From NCBI GenBank assembly GCA_011800805.1, contig MPNW01000673.1, forward strand, positions 1 to 12,500: a stretch of DNA of 12,500 nt. Direction: 5' to 3'. Positions 9,268-12,500 of this stretch are shown one piece after another; the first letter of the stretch is position 1, and each line of letters starts with the position of its first letter. The position numbers and the translations under genes are program-made. The notes under the pieces were generated by a model. It made no database searches. It was not told the DNA's origin and saw only the letters and a program-made list of their open reading frames with translations. The DNA is from Hirudo medicinalis (taxonomy: Eukaryota > Annelida > Clitellata > Hirudinida > Hirudinidae).

Positions 9268-9630
9268 ATGACTAGGCGGAGAATAAGTTATGAATGTCAT
9301 TTCTATAATGTTAGCAGTCCCAAGCATCCCAAAGAGCTGTACACTGACACTGCGTTTCGAAGTCAATTAACATTCTTACGCAATCGAATTGGTCAAAATT
9401 ATCCCTCGCTGATATTAGCAATTTGCGCGAACGTTTTTGATGCCTATTTGTTAATCGTGTTTACGCGATATTTAGTTTTTGTTCCTCTTGTTGCCTGTCA
9501 CGCTACGTCTTTCAACTCGATTATATTCCCCAAGAACAGCTGCCGCTCTCCGAGCACAGATTTTTTTAAAAGTTGTTTTTGTACTTTATTGAAAGAATAT
9601 TTGAAACAAATTGTTGAAATTAAATCATGA
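9268..9630 (+). other. Unassigned 120-codon ORF in the presumed 3' UTR
   Basis: It starts at ATG 9268 and is open to TGA 9628-9630; the frame is already open from 9232. The product would have a basic start (MTRRRISYECHFYN) and a hydrophobic stretch, about residues 50-76, that could be a membrane segment, followed by a Cys-rich part. It begins 86 bases after the TRIM-like stop on the same strand. No family is recognised. An open frame this long is unusual but not impossible by chance in DNA of this composition, so it may be plain 3' UTR or a separate exon. Confidence 0.2.
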
Positions 9631-9635
9631 TTAAA
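9619..9635 (+). terminator. Candidate polyadenylation signals of the TRIM-like gene
   Basis: Two ATTAAA hexamers lie at 9619-9624 and 9630-9635, about 440 bases after the TGA at 9180-9182. ATTAAA is the commonest variant of the animal poly(A) signal. I saw no AATAAA on this strand between the stop and this point, so this is the best candidate 3' end, giving a 3' UTR of roughly 450-480 bases. Confidence 0.4.
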
Positions 9636-9889
9636 TATTACAGAATTAATTGAGAATCTTGGTTGTTATGGAGCACTGACAATCAGTTCTCGCCCATTGA
9701 TGTCAGTTTTTGGAAATTCTCTGGAAAGCAGAATGGCTGTGAGTGGTCGGCTGGACTCGGAGGTCAAAATCGAAACGCACACGACAATAACACATCGAGC
9801 CTAAATTTGTGCAAAATAAGGAGAGAGATGAATAGCTGTGAGTCGATAGCTGACACAAAAAAAGCAGAGCTTCCATTACCATTGGTACT

Positions 9890-10219
9890 TTACTGACGGA
9901 AGTAATGGACCATTTCCTCTCGGTTCCTGTGTCTTTGACCCTTTCTGGGTAAGGATCTGTCTGGCCTGCTCGCGGTCGTTCCCATGCCTTTGAGCCTGTC
10001 CAGTCCGTTCCTGGCCGCCCATCTGAACGGGTACCATTCGTCCTTTGCTGAGAGTTTCCGACCGGCTGGCTGCATCTTGCTCAGGTTTTTCATGAACCCT
10101 CTCCATGGGGAGGGAGATCTGCCGTTCCTGTGCAGATTGCACGAGTAACCGATGATGGAAATGATTGTTATTAACATTAATAGTGTTACCATGAATGTAA
10201 TCGTTGTTATTATCTTCAT
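9890..10219 (-). CDS. Putative secreted peptide precursor (109 residues), neuropeptide-like
   Basis: The ORF runs on the minus strand from ATG 10219 to TAA, with a stop codon directly before the ATG. Residues 1-26 form a strong signal-peptide-like hydrophobic stretch after MK. The rest is highly basic and rich in processing-type sites: GR at 33-34, GRK at 53-55, RK at 92-93. The segment SPSPWRGFMKNLSKMQPA lies exactly between the GR and GRK sites, so cleavage and amidation would release it as an 18-residue amide. The mature part is GC-rich compared with its surroundings, unlike local intergenic DNA. Against a gene: the start context is weak, the hydrophobic part comes from AT-rich DNA, another minus frame is also open here, and no known peptide family is recognised. 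Confidence 0.35.
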   Translation of the reverse strand: MKIITTITFMVTLLMLITIISIIGYSCNLHRNGRSPSPWRGFMKNLSKMQPAGRKLSAKDEWYPFRWAARNGLDRLKGMGTTASRPDRSLPRKGQRHRNREEMVHYFRQ

Positions 10220-10327
10220 TTAAATGTTATTGTTAGGAGGAGGACATATTAATAATGTTCATTATTGTTGTTGTTAATAGTGGGTTATTAAACGCACCCA
10301 TAATCTGGCTAATAAAATTGCCAGGCC

Positions 10328-10366
10328 ATTATTATTATTATTATTATTATTACTATTATTATTATT
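10328..10366. repeat. ATT trinucleotide microsatellite
   Basis: Short ATT array with one ACT variant. In the surrounding 10220-11090 I found no gene. 10780-10910 is purine-rich on the plus strand with stops in every frame. Confidence 0.95.
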
Positions 10367-11095
10367 TGTAATCATGACTTCAATCACAACACATGTTAGA
10401 AATTACACGCCATTTAAGAGACAAGTGTCTAAGTCTCTAAGTCTATTTTAATTACCAATCGCCAAAAGCCCAAGTCTTTCAGATGCAATTATATAGTTCA
10501 ATATACTTCGCGAGTACGTACTGACGTTGAAAATAATTATGGTTTTGTAATGATAATTATTATTTTATTACGAGCAGCTGGCAAATCTAAACATTCCCAG
10601 TCGACATTACATTTTTAAGATGCAAATTTATTGGTTTTTAATTTTAGGAATAATGTCACTTTATTGCAATAATAAAAAAATCCAATTTTAAACTCTTAGT
10701 TCAGCAATTCCCGTGTGGAGATTACAGAATGTAGAATTATATTCCACTTATTTCATTTCAAGTTATTTTAGTTTTTTGAGAGGGATTGTAAAAATGAAAC
10801 AGAACGAGAGAATGCGTTCACAGAAAAACTAACGAAATAGAAAGCCATAAACGATGAGAATGAAGACATGGATGGAGATCTGAGAGAGAAAGTAAAGATA
10901 CTGTCTTCCACCCATCAATAACAGTTTGTCTCCAGCGAGTGCATAAACAATATGAATGGGGTTGCGTCCATTTTGAAGACTAATGTTGTCTCATTTTCAC
11001 TTTGATCAATCGTTTTGTTCGGTTGTTGTCATATCAAACTGGATGATGACGATTGTACACATGTCTATAAATCTAAAATACTGATATATATAAAT

Positions 11096-11156
11096 AAGAT
11101 GGCTAAAATCGCCATCTTGAGTGCAATTTATTTCACTCCAGCGCAGAAATTGCACT
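11096..11156. other. Two adjacent perfect inverted repeats (tandem hairpins)
   Basis: First stem: AAGATGGC (11096-11103) pairs with GCCATCTT (11111-11118), with a 7-base loop. Two bases later the second stem, AGTGCAATTT (11120-11129), pairs with AAATTGCACT (11147-11156), with a 17-base loop. Both are mismatch-free. No U-rich tail follows as in a bacterial terminator, and no RNA family is recognised. Confidence 0.6.
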
Positions 11157-11201
11157 GATTAACACAGATGAGAATGACCCAATCATCTACAATGGACTCA
11201 C

Positions 11202-11246
11202 AAACATGCATGCACACACATACACGCACGCATAAACACACACAAA
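11202..11246. repeat. CA-type simple repeat
   Basis: Alternating CATG, CACA and CACG units, an imperfect dinucleotide/tetranucleotide repeat. The ORF read across it on the minus strand is Cys/Val-rich only because of the repeat. Confidence 0.85.
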
Positions 11247-11408
11247 TAACAGTCGGGTTGCTTCGAAGGGAACAATTAAAGAAAGATATAATTCTAATTA
11301 TGGAGTTCCCCATGTTCTAACGATGACGAGACCCTTAGAATCCCAAAACTTCAATTAAGATCGGGAAATTAATCCCATAAAATTTCCACGAAGAAATTTC
11401 CTCCGCCC

Positions 11409-11663
11409 AGTCCCTAAACCCTTAATCAGAGAGGCATGGCAAGCTGGAAATAAAAATCGTCCAAAAATAACCCTCGAATACAAGAACCTCTAAGTGGGTA
11501 AACAGGCTTTGAAGGACCAATAGGAATTGAGGTCANAGTCCCTAAACCCTTAATCAGAGAGGCATGGCAAGCTGGAAATAAAAATCGTCCAAAAATAACC
11601 CTCGAATACAAGAACCTCTAAGTGGGTAAACAGGCTTTGAAGGACCAATAGGAATTGAGGTCA
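11409..11663. repeat. Exact 127-bp direct duplication around a single N
   Basis: 11409-11535 and 11537-11663 are identical over 127 bases, with only the ambiguous base 11536 between them. A perfect duplication meeting at an N is typical of an unresolved contig overlap. Each copy is open on the minus strand (SIPIGPSKPVYPLRG and onward to a stop), so if the duplication is real it also duplicates that ORF. Confidence 0.95.
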
Positions 11664-11771
11664 ATAAAACCTTGATTATATGTCACGGAGCTAAGATAAA
11701 TTGATCCATTTTTTATAAGGAGTGAACCAAGTTAGTTCAAGTTATCCAGTGCGTTTGTTTTTTTTAAGCAG

Positions 11772-11913
11772 CATGGCGAAAGGTTCTTTATTTAAATTGA
11801 ATTTTGTTTGCAACATGAAGAGGCCAGACGAGCACTTCCCCCTGCATTTCGCGCTTCAGCTCACCAGGGATGGGCTGTTTCTTTTTAATAAAATAATTTT
11901 TGACCGGTACTAA
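11772..11913 (+). CDS. Galectin-like fragment (single exon or partial gene)
   Basis: From ATG 11773 the frame encodes 46 residues to TAA 11911-11913. It includes SLFKLNFVCN, then HFPLHFALQL, then GLFLFNKIIF. This follows the galectin pattern: a strand like F-x-I-N-L, then LHF-x-P-R-F, then V-x-N and seven residues to an aromatic. The His of LHF and the Asn of the later strand are present. The usual Asn and Arg after LHF are replaced, and Tyr sits where Trp normally is. A T-rich tract ending AAGCAG lies one base before the ATG, as in an exon start. A galectin domain needs about 130 residues, so this is an exon of a larger gene or a broken copy. AATAAA occurs inside the ORF (11887-11892). Confidence 0.35.
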
Positions 11914-12000
11914 TCGGACATAAAAAAAATTACAGCCCTATTGTAATATTTTAAATTGAAATTTCCATTTTTTTGAATATTTTACAAGTATAAAATAGTT

Positions 12001-12031
12001 TATTATTATTGTTTTTGTTGTTGTTGTTGTT
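12001..12031. repeat. Short ATT and TTG trinucleotide repeats
   Basis: A brief TTA array passes into TTG units. The rest of 11914-12500 is AT-rich, and I see no gene or RNA in it. Confidence 0.85.
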
Positions 12032-12500
12032 AATAATATTTTTGGTAAATATTTTGGTTATTAATAATTCTGTTCTTTTTGACACTAGTTCGTATTTGGA
12101 TGTCTAATTGTATACCTAATATTATGTCAATAATTTAAATAGGATAATAAAGAAATTACGAATGCATTAAATAAGAAGGACAAGCAGAAAATACAGAGCA
12201 CTAAATAAAATCCAAGTCATGTGGAAGGATTCAGACGTATTAAGGAATGAAGCAAATCATGAAATATAAATCTTTAAATTAATTGACGGCTTAAAAATTT
12301 AGACACTTTTAAATTGTCAAAATGAGTTTAAAATGCGAAAAATTCTAATTTTACTCCTTTGTCATTTTAAAAGTTATTAAATATTATGGATAATCGGAAT
12401 CACAATTGTCTTCTTCTAACGCTGAAACAGAACAATTATTACGTATTTGGTAACAAAAGTTGTAAACACATGCTCTGTCATATATAATGAATAATCTCTG

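Noticed and set aside
9663..9896. 77-codon plus-strand ORF
   Set aside because: It lacks an ATG at its start, has no recognisable domain and probably lies beyond the poly(A) site of the TRIM-like gene.
11128..11313. Minus-strand Cys/Val-rich ORF
   Set aside because: Its unusual composition is due to the CA-type repeat at 11202-11246.
1..12500. CRISPR array, operon or phage-type system
   Set aside because: Repeats are plain microsatellites without unique spacers; introns and gene density are those of an animal genome.

Overview
The window looks like AT-rich nuclear DNA from an invertebrate animal. It has GT-AG introns, many ATT, GAT/GATG-type and ATTC microsatellites, long gene-poor stretches, and a multi-exon TRIM/NHL-type gene. 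A spiralian (leech or other annelid, or a flatworm) fits the base composition and microsatellites, but no marker fixes the phylum. No bacterial-style operon, rRNA, CRISPR array or prophage is visible.

Layout. 1-2670: mostly non-coding, with an ATT array at the left end, a GAT array ending in a run of ten G, and two short protein-like ORFs of unknown status (991-1142 and 1813-2022). 2671-3073, minus strand: a probable two-exon gene for a very small secreted peptide, with a TATA-like site upstream at 3251-3257. 3258-5235: non-coding, with an ATTC array, a long ATT array and two diverged copies of a ~135-bp element 1 kb apart. 5236-9182, plus strand: the main gene, three exons coding for a ~1023-residue RING / B-box / coiled-coil / NHL-like propeller protein. 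Its RING is split by a ~215-residue insertion, and a run of nine A causes a one-base frameshift just after the first half of the RING. Intron 1 holds a tRNA-like (SINE-like) insert on the minus strand. 9183-9890: probable 3' UTR, with an unexplained 120-codon ORF. 9890-10219, minus strand: an ORF that looks like a secreted, basic-site-rich peptide precursor. 10220-11700: non-coding, with ATT and CA-type repeats, a pair of tandem perfect hairpins, and an exact 127-bp duplication around a single N, which is probably an assembly artefact. 11772-11913, plus strand: an exon-like ORF resembling part of a galectin fold. 11914-12500: AT-rich, nothing recognised.

The genes show no evident functional link. 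The TRIM/NHL-like protein would be a cytoplasmic RING-family regulator (ubiquitin transfer and/or RNA or protein binding). The two small minus-strand genes would code for secreted peptides. The best candidates for undescribed biology are the split RING with phosphotyrosine-like repeats in its insertion, and the two small secreted-peptide genes.
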